Positions 1 to 13,780 of a stretch of DNA of 64,000 nt are shown one piece after another (within the stretch, counting starts at the first letter, position 1; the number at the start of each line of letters is the position of its first letter). The notes under the pieces were generated by a model, which was not told the origin of the DNA, searched no databases, and was given only the letters and a program-made list of their open reading frames with translations. The translations under genes were made by a program, and so were the position numbers. This DNA comes from Sphagnum magellanicum. Lineage: Eukaryota; Streptophyta; Sphagnopsida; Sphagnales; Sphagnaceae. The DNA lies in contig CM038912.1 of NCBI GenBank assembly GCA_021904315.1, forward strand, positions 8,333,061 through 8,397,060. Direction: 5' to 3'.

Positions 1-1100
1 GGCGGGGGGTGGGAAGGACCGGTGGGGGGGGGGGGGGGTCGACGGGGTAAAGAACTGAAGTGGAAAATGGGAAGGACTGGCGGGGGGGCTCTACGGGGTA
101 TATAACACACCTGTGCATTATGCACGGGGCCCACACTATCCTATATAGTAAAGGAAGGTTGAAGCCTCCCTTAACTCCGCTCACGGACGGACAGTGGCCA
201 CCGACAGTGGGACTTCCCACTGTCCGTTTTCTCGACCGCCCTCGCGAGCTCCCGCGTGGACACGGACAGGGGAAAGTCCCACTGTTCACGAACGGACAGT
301 GGCTACGGAAAGTAGTTAAATATAAATAGTTACAATAAAGGAAGAAAGTTCCTTCCCCTGTCTCCGGACGGGCAGTAGTTAAAGGACAGGAAGAAAGTAA
401 CTTCCCCTGACTCCGCACGGGGTAAAGAACCGGAGTGGAAAATGGGAAGGACGGGGGGGGGGTCGACAAGGTAAAGAAGAACCGAAGTGCAAAATGGGAA
501 GGACCGAGGGGGGGTATATAACACACCTGTGCATTATGCACGGGGCCCACACTAGCTAAATATAAGTCGAAGGGTGGGACAATGTGTCATCCGTCCCGTC
601 ATCCAGCCGTATGGATGAAATCCGTCTATTTACAGCAAAGCCGTTCGAATCGTCATCCGTCTCGTCATCCAGCCGGATGGATGAAATCCGTCTATTTACA
701 GCAACAAGAGCTGCAGCAGCAGTTATAGTAAAGGAAGAAAGTTCCTTCCCCTGTCTCCGGACGGGCAGTAGTTAAAGGACAGGAAGAAAGTAACTTCCCC
801 TGACTCCGGACGGGGTAAAGAATCGGAATGGAAAATGGGAAGGATGGGGGGGGGGTCGACAGGGTAAAGAAGAACCGAAGTGGAAAATGGGAAGGACCGG
901 GGGGGGGGGGGGGGGTATATAACACACCTGTGCATTATGCACGGGGCCCACACTATATATTGTAAAGGAAGAATGAAGCTTCCCCTAACTCCGGACGGAC
1001 AGTGCCCACGGACAGTTAAAGTAGTCTTAGTACATAGTTATGGGCCTCAAAATAATGACAAAGTCAAAGAATCGGCCAACGAAGTGACAGTTTTTTCATG
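1..1100. repeat. G-rich composite repeat region with long duplicated blocks
   Basis: A block of about 170-180 bp is present twice, near 331-500 and 725-905. It carries a GTAAAGGAAGAAAGTT start, two 'CTTCCCCTGACTCCG'-like stretches and a poly-G tract. Poly-G runs reach about 16 bases (900-915). Short open frames here differ between the two copies and are rich in Gly or Pro, so they are repeat translation rather than genes. The origin, whether transposon end or satellite, is not clear from the sequence. Confidence 0.8.
584..705 (+). repeat. 68-bp direct repeat, two copies
   Basis: The segment around CATCCAGCCGGATGGATG followed by AAATCCGTCTATTTACAGCA occurs twice (about 584-640 and 652-705) with few mismatches. 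The core CATCC...GGATG is self-complementary and could fold. No coding role is apparent. Confidence 0.75.
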
Positions 1101-1185
1101 AAAACCATCAGCTCGGCAAGGTTGTTGAAATGAAAGGAACTGACGGTTCTTTTGTTCCTGTTGGGTTCTCAAGAATCGGAACCGA

Positions 1186-1557
1186 AAGGTTAAAGAATTG
1201 GAGTGGGAAATGTGAAGGACCGGGCGGGGGGGATCGACCAGTTAAAGAATCGGAGTGGGAAATGTGAAGGACTGCGCGGGGGGGATCGACCGGTTAAAGA
1301 ACCGGAGTGGGAAATGCGAAGGACCGGGCGGGGGGGCTCGATGGGTTAAAGAACCGGAGTGGGAAATGCGAAGGACCGGGTGGGGGGGCTCGATGGGTTA
1401 AAGAACCGGAGTGGGAAATGCGAAGGACCGGGCGGGGGGGCTCGATGGGTTAAAGAACCGGAGTGGGAAATGCGAAGGACTGGGCGCGGGGGTCGACGAG
1501 GTAAAGAACTGGAGTGGGAAATGCGAAGGACCAGGGCGGGGGGGGGATCAACAGTTG
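1186..1557. repeat. 52-bp minisatellite, about seven copies
   Basis: Units of 52 bp begin near TTAAAGAACCGGAGTGGGAA and end in GACCGGGCGGGGGGG plus a CTCGAT-like linker. They are head to tail with single-base differences. Each unit has several runs of three or more G, so the array could form G-quadruplexes on the plus strand. Open frames on both strands inside it are artefacts of the 52-bp period. Confidence 0.85.
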
Positions 1558-1727
1558 TTTGAAAAGAAAAGTTTTTTAAAAAAACCAAAAACATCAACCA
1601 AACATTGTTGAAATAACACACCTGTGCATTATGCACAGGGTTCACACTAGTATTTTCTTAATGCAACATTTACAAGCTTAAAGTTACACACGTGGTAGTT
1701 TAAAACATGCAAGTTTCCTTGGAACTC

Positions 1728-1880
1728 CAAGATGGCATCCTTTAACACTATGATGCAAGAATGACAAAATAAGGACCCCAAGATGGTATCATTTTAACAC
1801 CATGATGCGAGAATGACAAAGTAAGGACCCCAAGATGGTATCATTTAACGCCATGACGCAAGAATGACAAAATAAGAACC
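1728..1880. repeat. 51-52-bp tandem repeat, three copies
   Basis: Three units start at 1728, 1779 and 1831 with CAAGATGG. Each contains TTTAACACCATGATGC and GAATGACAAAATAAGGAC-like stretches. The units are about 90 percent alike by eye. A poly-A tract follows at about 1891-1906. Confidence 0.85.
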
Positions 1881-1906
1881 ATGAAGCCAAAAAAAAAAAA
1901 AAAAAA

Positions 1907-4900
1907 GTTTGCAAAAAACATTTTTCTAAGATTTTTTTAATGGGTTTCAATAAAGTGTAAAGTACACAAGGGCCATGCCCTTCAACTACTTCACAATAGA
2001 GACTTGCAAAGGTTTATCACGATGGAGACAACCGATTGGTGTCAAGGAATTTAAATAGAGAGAGATGATAGTGTAATTTAAATGGAATATATACAAGTTT
2101 ATGATTTATGGATTGGGTTTTGAACAAAAATATGACAAAAATATTCAATAAGATTATGTTCAATTAATCCTCAACATCTTGTGCACAAATTAAAAAATTA
2201 ATGTTGGCACAAAAATCACGACTTATTCATTGTATATTGCAAGAACATTTGACGTGCATAGGAGTTTGGTTACACTAGCAAGGTTGCATAATGTAAGAAC
2301 TACACTATATTGTTCTTAAAAATGACATTTTTTCATATTTGACAATCTAGATATATAAACGTAGTTCTACTAAGTTTAATATTTGATTAAATAAATACTG
2401 AAAGGGAAGTGTGCATGGATGCAAACACAACCAAAGGAGTCAAAGGCATCAATAAAAGTCCTTTTTTAAGGATTGTGTTTGACATGTGACATTCACAAGT
2501 TGCCAATCTATTATCCAAAATTTTATAATTTTCATGTGTAGGTTATAAATATGTGATAGATTTTTTTTAATTATTATGTTTTGAAATTATATCATGTATA
2601 GTACGTATCCATGTATTTTATCACATAAAAATGAATAACTTTTGTTAAAGACATTTTCAAAATTCATAATTTTCAAAGCCAAGAACAAATTTGAACAAAA
2701 GACATTCAAATATGTTGTAAAAATGAATCTCACCAATTTCAACTTGGGTGGTTATTTTAATCATCAATATTAAGATACTCTTTGATTTCGAAAAAGAATG
2801 GTGCTCATTTTATTTTATTTTTTAATGTTTGAAAAAACATTGTCCACCACACAATTTTAGATGCTTTCAACTTTTTGAAACATCATCAATTTGCATCAAG
2901 TTTTGTGCATTGAAACTTTGCAGATAATGGAATTTATTTCTCAAAAAACATTTGACAATTATTATGTTTCCTTTATAATTTTTTAAATATATAAAAATAT
3001 AATTTTAAGTAGTGTCCACCCCTTTGGTGGGTCCTTTGATTGTGTTTACACTCACATGCTCCCTATTAATTACAACATATTAATCAAACTACTACATGGT
3101 ATTCATGGTGATATTTGAAACTAATCCTACCATTGATATATATTACGATATTTCATAAAGATTAGTTACAACATTCATATACATTAATCTAAATTAATAA
3201 GGATGAATTTTGAATGATATTTTTACATATCACCAAACCAAAAAAAATCATTAATTTTATTTGACACTATATTACATAATTATTATTTTTCATTATCTAA
3301 ATAAAACTTTAATAGACATCAAAAGTTTCATCTCCCTTAATTTTTGGGCAAGAAGTCAAGGTGTCTTTTTCAAGTTTTGATTTTCATGTTAGTGGTGAGC
3401 AGCCCAAAGAAGATGTAACATTAAATGGCAACCAATCTTTAGTACCTATCCAAAAAAAATATTTTATGATCTAATTACCTACTATAGCCAAGAATAGAAA
3501 TGTGACAAACTTGATCCAAAACCATTTTTTTAATATGTTTTTCAAAAAATATGAATTTTGCAACATTTTTTTCTTTTTCCAACAAAAAATTGCAATAATG
3601 CATAATTTCACTAGGAAAAAATGCTACTAAAAATGTGTTAGAATGAAATTAAAATTTAATTTATAAGAATCTACAACATTAGTGAAATCAATTCAATCCC
3701 AAAAAAAAAAAAAACCAAATCATTTACAAAACAAATCAATAATATAATCAAGTATCAAAATCAAACCAAAAAAAATTAAATCATGTACAAAAACCACAAT
3801 TTTTTTAAATGTCAAATCTTTTACAAAGTTCAACCAAAGGAGAAAAACAAATGGAAAGATAAATGGAAAAGATATATTTGACAATCCATGTTGAAACAAA
3901 GTATTTGAATAGTCCCATATTCAACACACACACACACAGACAAACAAGGTGTAAGAAAATAAGAAAGAAGAGCAAAAAAACAAAAATAAAAAAGGAAAAC
4001 AAGTGACAAAAATAAAAATAACTTATTGAAATCATAAAAAATTGCCAAGTTGAGTAGAAAACCACAACAATTGAAGAGAACACGACACATAACAAAATAA
4101 CATTTTAAAACACTAAAAAAAAACCACAAAAAAAGGGGGGAAAAAATCTCACCAAACTTAGAACATATTTACCCACAACAATAACAACTCTTATACTCAC
4201 CATTTCAAATGAAGTAATGTTGTCAAATTGTGTGAAATTGTCGTTTTGACACTAAATTTTCTCAAAATAATGACATATATTAGAGAGACATTAAAAGGAA
4301 AAGATTATTTTTTATGGGACAATGATAATGATTGGTCCAATGGTGAGACTTAAATGGTTTTTCAGTTTATAACTATTCAATTTTTCATTAGAATGGGTGG
4401 GGAGGGAGGAACAATTAAAATTAAATCCCGGATATGGTGAATATTGATAAAAGAGCACTACTAGAGTTATTCTTAAAGCAAAAGACAAAAAAATGTTGCA
4501 ACAAAATGAAACAAAATAAAAAGCAAAAGAGAGGGAGTACTTAGTGGAAATGATTGAAGGAACTTCATGATCGAAGCAACAAGTGCACTACAAGAGCAAA
4601 CAAAGAAGTAAAAGAATGGAGGAGTGAATCAAAATCTTGACAATTTGAACAAAAGAAGGTTGATTTGAATGATCTAAACAAAATCAATACATTTGAACAA
4701 AACAAATCTCAACAATTTGGGGGAAGGAAAAACTTGACATGATATAACAACTTAACATGAAACAACAAGAAAAATTCACAAGCAAGCAAGGCAAAAATAA
4801 GGCAAAATTGTCACAAGTCATATGTTTCAAGGCACTTGATTAATGCTATTTTTTAATTTTAATTTAGTCCCAAGCAACTTTTTGCAAATGGTATAAAATT

Positions 4901-7000
4901 CCAAATAGGATTGTGTGTAGCTTAAAGAAATGAAATAAAGGCGTCAAATAATCAAAGGTCAAGCCATGATATACATTACTTCTATTTAGTTTTTAAATTA
5001 TAGGTACATTTCAAATTAGATTATTTGTGGTAGAATATTGACTTATATTACTTCATAAGAATAAAAAAATTGCAACCAAACCAAAGATTGAAAAAAAAAG
5101 AAATAAATGTAACATCTAGCAAATTAATTAGAATAAATATTTGAAATAAATGAAGTATCAAACCATGGGCCTCCCATTACCTACTTTTAAAGCTTTAAGT
5201 TCAAGCCTTTAAGATTAGTTTTAAATTATTAACTTTTTATAGATGTGTTTGAAGACCACTTATTTCCAACCATAAGGAAGTCCCATTTGCATTATGTTAA
5301 AAACATCACTTAAGGTACTTACTGATGTTATGCAAGTATATTGTTTTTGATATATTTTAGGGTAAGGGTATATACAAAATTTCAATTTATTTATCCAAGG
5401 GGTAAAGGTATATTATGATTTTTTTCATTAGAGTAAAGCCTCGGTAAATAAATTTTATAATTTTTGGTACATGGCTAAGGTTTGGGTACCCCCTATCATA
5501 CACCCCAAGCTAGGGTTTTTAAAGAGTAAAGAAAAAGTAATTTTTTTAAAAAATTTAATAAAAGACAGGAATTTTTTCACATTTTGGAATTTATGTAGAC
5601 AACTTTCATTGGTCTAAATTTAATGGGACAATGCAAAAGCCATTGAAATCAATTTGAACAACATGCCACTTGCCCTAATAAACATAAATGTAAATCTAAA
5701 AATCAAAATCTACCATACCAACATAGTGATCTAATTGGTCTTCAAACTATTTAAACATCCCCAAAATCATGATTAAGAGACAATTTTTCTTTTAATACTT
5801 GACACGTTGCACAACAATCACATATTAACAATGACAGTTTTAGAGTTAGCTTAGGTGAAAGTTACCCAAATGAAATTTACTTGGGTTTGAGAACATACTT
5901 GGCTTCAAATAAGAGTATTTTTTAGATATATCCAAGGTTATGAAGTGAATAAAATTTTTCAAATTTATATTCTTTGAATATGCATTTGATTAAGGCATAT
6001 TGATTTTGAAAAAAAAAAGACAAACTTGTACCCAAGGGGTATATACAAATAAATGATATACCTACACAACATTGATACTTACTTAGGTAATTTGTGGTGT
6101 TCTTGCTTTTGAATCTTAGATAGGGTTCTATCTTGCACGTGTTGAAATGCATCTTCTCTGATCTACACACAACCAACACTTGACCAAAGAAAGTTGCTAT
6201 CAATGAATCCATCATGAAGTTTTTCTAGTTGGGTATTGTGTAACTTAACTATGCGTGGCACAATTAGTGGTTGGGTGTTGTGCAAATAACTACAAAATGG
6301 CACAATTAGTTGTGGATTGTGGCTTGGATCAAATGCTTCAAAACTTCGGATGCAATTGTAGCACCCTCCCTCATGGAAAGACACACATGTCTTTCTTCAC
6401 AACTAAAACATACAAAAGGAATTCTTGTGATATGTTTGTTAGGGGTAAATTTTTTGAACTTTGCCTACCGGTCATCCAAATTCATAGATGATATTTATTA
6501 CAAGCAGACAAACATGAACTTCATAAATGAAAAGTCGCAATATTGATGAAATGGACAACACGGAGGCTTGGAGGAAATGTATCATCACCCAGTTGAAATT
6601 GTTAACATGGATGAAATTGATCAAATGATGAAATTCCTCCATAAATTACATTTAAAACAAAAGATGACCATCATACAAATGATTTGATTTTCATCCACAT
6701 GACTAACAACATCTACGTTAAATCTTGATTTCATCCATGTAACCTGTGTTCAGGGTGACATGAATGGGGTTCAAAATCTACACAAGTTAATATCACAAAA
6801 GACACATGCAAAGTTGAATATCTTTTGCAAGGCAGCAAATCTTCCCTCCCCCATCTGCTGCAAGTCTGTAAGTCTGTAAGTTTGTACCGATACGCTAAGT
6901 GGACAAAACCATCTTAAAGTGACCTGGCTACTTGCGTGCTGTTTCATGGACACGAACCCACTCCACTCCATTTGGCATACCCTCCTGCACACGTGACCCA
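1907..7000. other. AT-rich intergenic stretch, no gene seen
   Basis: Open frames are short and low complexity (Phe/Leu-rich on the minus strand at 3805-4129 because of poly-A tracts). None shows a domain or splice-consistent neighbour. I see no terminal repeats, transposase motifs or RNA genes here. Confidence 0.6.
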
Positions 7001-7017
7001 TCTATGTTAGTTAGTTC

Positions 7018-9965
7018 ACATGAAATTCCTGACTGATCGTATTAGAAGAGACTCAAGATCCAATCTTTTGGACAGGAATGGGAGAGTGGGTATGGAAGGC
7101 AATCGCAGATCCAGAACCGGAAGCTGAAATTTCAAACAAACAAAATGTAAGATGCATATGTGAAATCTTCAGAAATTGTGAACATTGGAAATACTGCATA
7201 CCCAGGCTAATAGTGGCACTGGGAGAACCTACCTTTGTGCGAAGTATAGCTGTTGCAAAGTAACCTTTCTTCTCACCTCCTGCCAGCAAAAAAAAAAAAA
7301 AGGCAAATCTCCAATCTATCAATACTGTTTTCAGACTGAATACCCACGACAGTGAGCTTTTTTACTTTTGTTCCCATGACTATATAGATACCAACTATGT
7401 ATGCAAGTCTTTCTTCAAAGAGTTCTGAGGACCAGAGCTGCTATGGATCGGAGAGAGAGAAGTCTGGCTTTACCAGCTGAGATCTGCCATGAATGCCAAG
7501 TGACGAGAAAGATTTCATCTGCCAGCTTCTGCTCTTGTATACAATCGATCCAGGTGCGAAGCTTGGTATCCTTCATGATCCCGTACTTTGGTTGGGCAGA
7601 ACTCACAGAGTCTAACAGGCTTTGCTCCACTCCCCAGGGGTACACCATTGTTGACCCTCTAGCCTATTAACACAGAACTCCACTTTTGTGGCTTGAGTTG
7701 GAATGGAATATATATCCTCTGGAACATATATCAGGATGGAACACACCTCCATGACAAAAATCTTTGAAAAGAGCTTTAAATACATCTGACTGTATGCAGC
7801 ATTGATTATCAAAACATGGTACTGAACTTTGTTGTACAATTGAAGGGAGGGTCCAGAGTTCTGGGAAGTTGGACACAGAAATTCACAACACTCACAATAA
7901 CTCTTGTTAGTCGTTGGAAGGTTTCTGCATTGTTTGGTACTTCAGCATTAATCCACTTCTCAAACAATGTGTTGAATTCAACCACCTCCCTTTGAGCACA
8001 ACTGTGCATTGCTGGCCGCCCATTTCTTGACTCTGATGATAAAATAGGCGAGTCAATGCCATTCAGTCCCATTCGGTCCCTGGGTGATAGATAGGGACCA
8101 AGTGAAAAGTGTTGCAGGGACTGAAGTATGCCACTGGCACAGCGCTCTGTAGCCTGGAAGATTTTGTCCTTGTTTTTCCCACGCTCCTTATACGACTCGA
8201 TCAGCTCTGGTAGGGCATTTCCAACCTGTATAGCATCCATAGTTGATTTTGAAGCAACAGAAATAGAATCCACAAGATAGTGCACAAACAATACAATGAG
8301 AGATTATCCTCCCACATATTTAGATGTGTTTGATCCACCTGCAACCAACAGTATGCATTACAGGATACAACTTGGTAAAAACCTTGTACTCAGAAAAATT
8401 CTGGTCCTTGGAATGATCACTCACAATGACTCCACGAACACCTTCCACCAAGAAAAGCTCAATGTCATTCCCTGAATCTCCACAGACCAAAGTATTTTGA
8501 GGAATCTGCCCTTTGGATCTCATCTTGTGTAGCAGATAAGCTAGTGCTTCCCCTTTGCCAGCCCTTTGTGGCAGCACATCCAGATCAATGCCGTGACTGA
8601 AGACTATTTTGACCTTCAGCTGCTCATGGAAACCCAAATCACAAATTTAACTGTTAGCAGATAATGACCTTTTGTATAGAATGAATGACACATCTGATTG
8701 TGCCAAAAATGCAACACTTTTGAAAAACCCTCCAACAACTCCCAAGTGTAGTTTAAGAACACCCTGCAAGAACAACAGTAGTAGAAGGAGCAAGTACCCC
8801 ACGGTCTTGTAGCCGTTCGGAGAGTTTTTTCATTATGTCCTGTGCATCTTTGCTGTCCACTTGGCAGCTGATTTTGTGAGGACGTTGCTCGGATGCATCC
8901 TGCATTCCAGGTCCCATCACTAAAATTTTGGACTTAGTTTATAGCTCACAAAAGAGACAGCAACCGATCACCAGGCAACAATTCCAGATCTTTCCCCCAC
9001 TGACAAGAAAGCTTAAGCCTTGTAACCAACCATCAATTCTTTTCCTCAAAACTGCATCGGGCTTGTCATGTGTGTATATGTATATATATACACATGCACT
9101 TGAAGATACATACCTGCATTCGGAGATTTGTGAATCGCTGAGGCTCCTTTAGAGCCACATCACGGTCCCAACCGTCATCCAGAAGGCTGACCCAACCCTG
9201 GTCTGGTTCCAAGGATGACCCATACAAAATCTCAGTACCAACAGAGAAAATCCCTATGCTGGGAGTAAGAAGCGGCACTTGCTGGTGCAACTCCTCATAC
9301 TTGTGTGGTGAGCGCCCTGTTGAAAAGACCAAGAGAGAGTTGTGTGCATACTCTGCTGCCCACAAGTGAAGCAGTGCTGTGTGGTATGGATCTGTGTGAT
9401 CTACCTGCCATGTGATTTCAAGAGTGGAAAATTTTAGTACTGAGTTCATGGATGGATTGATAGATTGCCTTCCTTCTGCTGAATACAAATCTTCTTTCAA
9501 TAATTCACCCACAACACCATGAATAATGATGTAACATCCTCCAACCATAGCAGATTCTGACTATATATATATATATATGTTGTGAACAAAACTGCACACT
9601 GCAATTGATTTGTTGTGATCTGGTGGGAGAATTTTTCCACCTTGGACAATGGAGTGCTTGCTGCACATCTGACACCAGGAAAATGGTCCCATGATTCTGT
9701 TTTATGTCTAGATGATTGACTGCTTCAACAAAATCCCGCAGCAACAGCAGCAGATCAAGAATGCTACAACAATCTTGAAGCAGCAGATGAACCCTGAACC
9801 CTAAACTCTCTGCATCCACATTACCAGAGAAAAATTTGTTCCAAGCAGCCGTATTGTTTTTTGGGCGGGGGGAATTTGTGTTTCTGGACGAAGAAAGAAA
9901 GATGCACACATCATTGTGGAATCAAGATCAGAGACAAGCAGGAGCTGGATTGGGGAAGCACCCAT
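7018..9965 (-). CDS. SPP: Sucrose-phosphate phosphatase, eight exons
   Basis: Hydrolyses sucrose 6-phosphate to sucrose, the last step of cytosolic sucrose synthesis after sucrose-phosphate synthase; Mg-dependent HAD superfamily. Coding exons on the minus strand: 9912-9965, 9114-9404, 8798-8899, 8425-8619, 7896-8225, 7474-7663, 7233-7279 and a last, uncertain one from 7123 down. Seen: nucleophile motif DLDST (Asp13, Asp15), FSTGRSP (45-51), EQRPHK in exon 3, Lys171 in [14 protein letters not shown] (196-201), ATERCASGI and a C-terminal domain ending FATAILRTK. All junctions from exon 2 to exon 7 keep phase with GT-AG ends. About 400-440 residues, close to the family's usual 420. Odd point: after exon 1 (DSTM) the intron begins AT, not GT. 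The final exon reading is the least certain part. Confidence 0.88.
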
Positions 9966-10560
9966 GACGCCTGCAGTGCTGCTGCTGTCTTCCTCCTCCT
10001 CCTCCTCTTTCACCGTTCCGCATCTTGACTCCCTCACCCGCCGCCGCCGCCGCCGCCTCCTCGTCGTCACCATGCATTGGACATTTCTGAACTTCCAATT
10101 TGAGAACAAAGGATGGGTTGGAGGAAGATGAGCACCACCCAGCAGCACAGCCTTTCTGCTTGCTCTCAAAGAAGAAACAGCGAGTGGGTATTGTGCCTGC
10201 TGCCACAGGCAGAATCTCAATAGACCCACCATTCTTCTTGTTCTTTCTTCTTGTTCTTCTGCTCTTCTTCTTATCTCTCTCTTCTTCCTCTCTTCCCTCT
10301 TCTTGTCCTGCAGGGAGTGAGTACCGGTTTGTGACCCAGATGGACGCGTGTTGGTGCCTTTGTCCGTGGATGATGCACGAGTTTCTTTCTTACGTGGCGC
10401 ACCTTTTCAGCTTCCGACGTTGTTGTTCTTCTTCTACCGCTCCTCTCTCTTCCTACACACCATACGACGACACCCACAAGTCATTTCTGCCTCGTCTCCA
10501 CTGCTTGGGCACATACCCTTCTTCTCAGAGAAAACAGATGCAAACCACATGGGTGGTATG
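9966..10560 (-). promoter_or_regulatory. Leader and upstream region of the phosphatase gene
   Basis: GC-richer, trinucleotide-rich DNA directly upstream of the inferred SPP start codon at 9963-9965. It includes a (CCG)n tract at about 10038-10056 and TCC/TTC-rich runs at 9990-10008 and 10232-10310. Plant 5' leaders often look like this. The 153-residue frame on the plus strand (10100-10561) is Ser/Leu/Phe-rich from these tracts and I do not call it a gene. Confidence 0.4.
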
Positions 10561-13500
10561 AATCTATGACATCTTCAGCTCACAATGCTGGGCTGACAGG
10601 AGAGGAAGAAGAAGACTTAGAAGAAAAGCAGGGAAAAAGAAGAGTCTGTGGGGTTGAGAGGAAAAAACAGAAGAAGGGTTGCGCGAGAGTCTTGGAGCGC
10701 ATTCCTGCAGTAGCAGCAGCAGAGTTGATACCTTGAAAGCATTTGTGCTGAGTACTCTGTTTCTTTCTGCATCCCTGCTGATGTTTGAATCAGGATCATG
10801 GAGTGTTGCAACACATTATGATGAAGAACAAGAAAGTTTGTGGCTAGAAATCCTAAGCTAGAGTTCAAAGAGCATCATACACTTGTTCTCATTGTCCATG
10901 AATGATGAAGCTGGGGATGATGGAGAGTAGCAAGCAATGTTGCAGACGCAAGTGATGGAAGAGCAACCACCAAAGATGTTGGGACAGCCCATTTCCAAAT
11001 CCCCCACAATAATCTTTGCACTTCTGAAAATTTCCAGTTACACACAGTTCATGAACCCATTCCTCCCTTGTGAGTTTGCAAATTTTCAACAGACAATTTG
11101 TGGTTTGTGGACTCTTTGCAAACAGAGAAACACATGCAAAACACATGCTGTTGTGTGCACACAACAGCCTGATGATATGCCAAGCCCCAATAATATGCCC
11201 CTACATGCCTCTTGATGTTGGCTGCTGCAGATTCAATCACTACTATCTATCAGATGAGACTAGAGCTATATCCTGTACATGCTGTGGCAATTTGCCTGCC
11301 AACAAAACTGGCTGGATTTGGAGCTTTTGTCACTTCAAACCTCCTCCTCAAGGTGTCTCCTTGGTGTGGTTTTTTTGTTTTTCCCCCCCTGAAATTGTGT
11401 TGGTGATGATGTGATCTTCTTTCAGGGAGATGTGATGCATCCTCTAAACCAGTTTTCAGCAAAACCAGCAGATTTGAACATGACAGTGAGTGAAAACTGC
11501 AAACATCAGGCTCCACTCATGTGTTTTTTAGATGGGGGCATGAAGACCTTTCAGCCAGCTGCATCATTCCTTTTGTACAGAAAATTCACTCATGTTTTTG
11601 AGGATGAGCTATGATGTTTTGAAGTTTCAGGGCTTAAGGGTTCAGGGTGAAGCATGACTGTCATATTTGCTTCACAAAAACCCTCTCTTACATACTTCAA
11701 CTGTTACAAACTGTTATAGGGTCTGGGAAATGCAATGCTTATTATGATGATGGACAGTGTGCAGCAGCAGGAGGAGGAGATAATGGTGCAAGTTGCTGTC
11801 CATTGGTGGGTATTGCCTTTGGGGTGCTCAAAGATCCTAAATGAAGATTTACTTTGATGTTTTCCATTATTTCATCTACTTGATGACATCTTGCAACCTG
11901 AAAATCAGTACAGCACTTTTACTTGCCATAAATTAGAATACCAGCTTCTACTTCGTGTTTTTGAATGGCAGATTAGAGTAGTGACCAACCTTGCAATGCT
12001 GCAGTTTTGTATGTAAATTATGTTGCAGAAGGAACATATTAGTTATCAAGTAAACTGCCTTGTTATTGTCTCAAGTGCTTGCCAACATCATGACTCTCAA
12101 TCTTCCCACTGCTTCTGAAAATCAGACAGAAACCCAGGACACAGATACCTTTCTCCAATTTGTTTGGTGAAATTTTTGAGCAGATTCTTTCACTTTATAT
12201 ACACCCACTTTCAGGAGCTTATGATATCAGTGGGGAGTAATGGCAGCTAGTGACTGCAATTCATGACACAAGGTGATCTATCTGCTCTGTTGTGAGGACT
12301 GCTGGCATTCTTATCACTCACAAAGTAGGACTGAAGTACTTCATGTCTGTGATATCAGTTCTCAATGTTAAGAACCTGAAAAGTAGGACATGTCCTTTCT
12401 TGCAAATGGACCCTTTTGCTATGACCCTATCTGGAAGTACCTAGTGTTCATAATAATGAGCCTGTGAGATGTAATTTGGTGGATGGAATTCTAGTGACAC
12501 AAAGTTGTTGGTAGCCTGCAGGTGGAGGAGTGACAAGGCTTGCACCACTTGGAGAAACATGTTATAGTTTGCATCCATACATGCTTCTTGGCCTTGAATT
12601 GTGCATCCTCCTGAAGGTGATCTGTTTCTTAGTTCCAACAGCCATGGAATGTTGCATCTCTACACAATATAACATATCAACCAATGAGTTTCAAATGCTT
12701 GTCAAAATCAACCAAACCTGAAAAAAGTGATGAATAATTTCCATTGGATGTGGCAATCACAACAATGGAAAGACCACACCACTTCTTGTGGAATTTCTCA
12801 TGGGAATGTCCAATTAAGTATGTATTTTCAGGGAAGGGAAATGTTCAAAAAAGGGAACCTAAGTTTGCAAGCCTTCAATTTGAGAGATTGTATTAACCAG
12901 ACATAACCATAGTTGTCATGGACTCTTGGTAACAAGTACTAGGGTGGTTCTATGGGCTGGAAGTTTAGAAGCCCTGAACAATGTTGCGAGGAATACATCA
13001 CAATGCATCATGTTCAGAGTGTGAAGGCCATCTATGCAATCATTGATACTAGGCTGTGCTTGAAACCACTCCTAGGTTAACTTCCTGTTGGCTTCTTACC
13101 TTTCAAAAGCTGGGTACCATCAAGCCATAACTTTTCAAGTGGCTTCCAAACCATGGTCTCCATCTTGCCACCAATTCAGGATAGACCACATAACTTCATA
13201 AACTCTACCATACTTACTTTTGTTCTAGATTTAAGCTTGTGAGAACAATAACAGTCAAAAATGTTATGGCAGTCATCAAGTGTCTTCACAAGAATTGCGA
13301 ACTTCTCAACAATTATGATTTCTGCTGCTTGTCAGCTCAAAGATGATTGACCATTCACATAATGCCTTCATAGCAATAGCTTGGCCACTTTCAAACTAAT
13401 TTTATAGAAGTACAACCCACAGCATTCTTAAACCAAGGCTTGATGGGGTTTTGTGGAACTTCCAGGCCACACAAAGGAAAGCAAGAGATGAAATTGAGCT

Positions 13501-13780
13501 GACTGTTGCAAATGTTGAAGACCGTTTCCAGCTGCTCCCTTAGAAGTTCTTTGGGTGCTTACCAGCATAACTGAATGTAGAATAGGATCTTGGTTGATTG
13601 TCACTGGTAGTGCAGAGCAGCGCCGAGCCCAAGTTAGGTTTTGGACGCATTGAGAGCAAACTGACTATCGTGACTTGGATCTATGACCAATATTACAAAT
13701 GCCTCTTTTGAGGTGGGATAGACTGTCAACAGGGAGAAGCAGGAGAAGTTCAATACAGTGCATTTGGCAGGATTAGTGGG
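10561..13780. other. Intergenic, moderate GC, no gene recognised
   Basis: Base composition is closer to genic DNA than in the AT-rich flanks, but open frames are all below about 115 residues and none shows a known domain. It could hold an untranslated transcript or diverged exons. Nothing here is strong enough to call. Confidence 0.4.

Larger units (their letters stand above)
104..1650. repeat. Four copies of a TATA-plus-palindrome module
   Basis: A module of about 40 bp reading ATAACACACCTGTGCATTA followed by TGCAC and a GGGCCCACACTA-like end occurs near 100-147, 513-555, 914-955 and 1612-1650. The centre GTGCATTATGCAC is nearly palindromic, and the first three copies are preceded by a TATATAA-like tract. 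The copies cap the ends of G-rich repeat blocks, which suggests an element boundary. A cryptic promoter motif is the alternative. Confidence 0.7.

Noticed and set aside
1346..1645. Pro/Arg-rich frames on both strands in the 52-bp array
   Set aside because: Produced by the tandem repeat period itself; not protein-like.
3805..4129. Phe/Leu-rich minus-strand frames resembling membrane proteins
   Set aside because: Overlapping frames from A-rich DNA; composition alone mimics membrane helices.
10100..10561. 153-residue plus-strand frame upstream of the phosphatase gene
   Set aside because: Ser/Leu/Phe-rich translation of TTC/TCC tracts in the opposite gene's leader; no domain, no splice partner.
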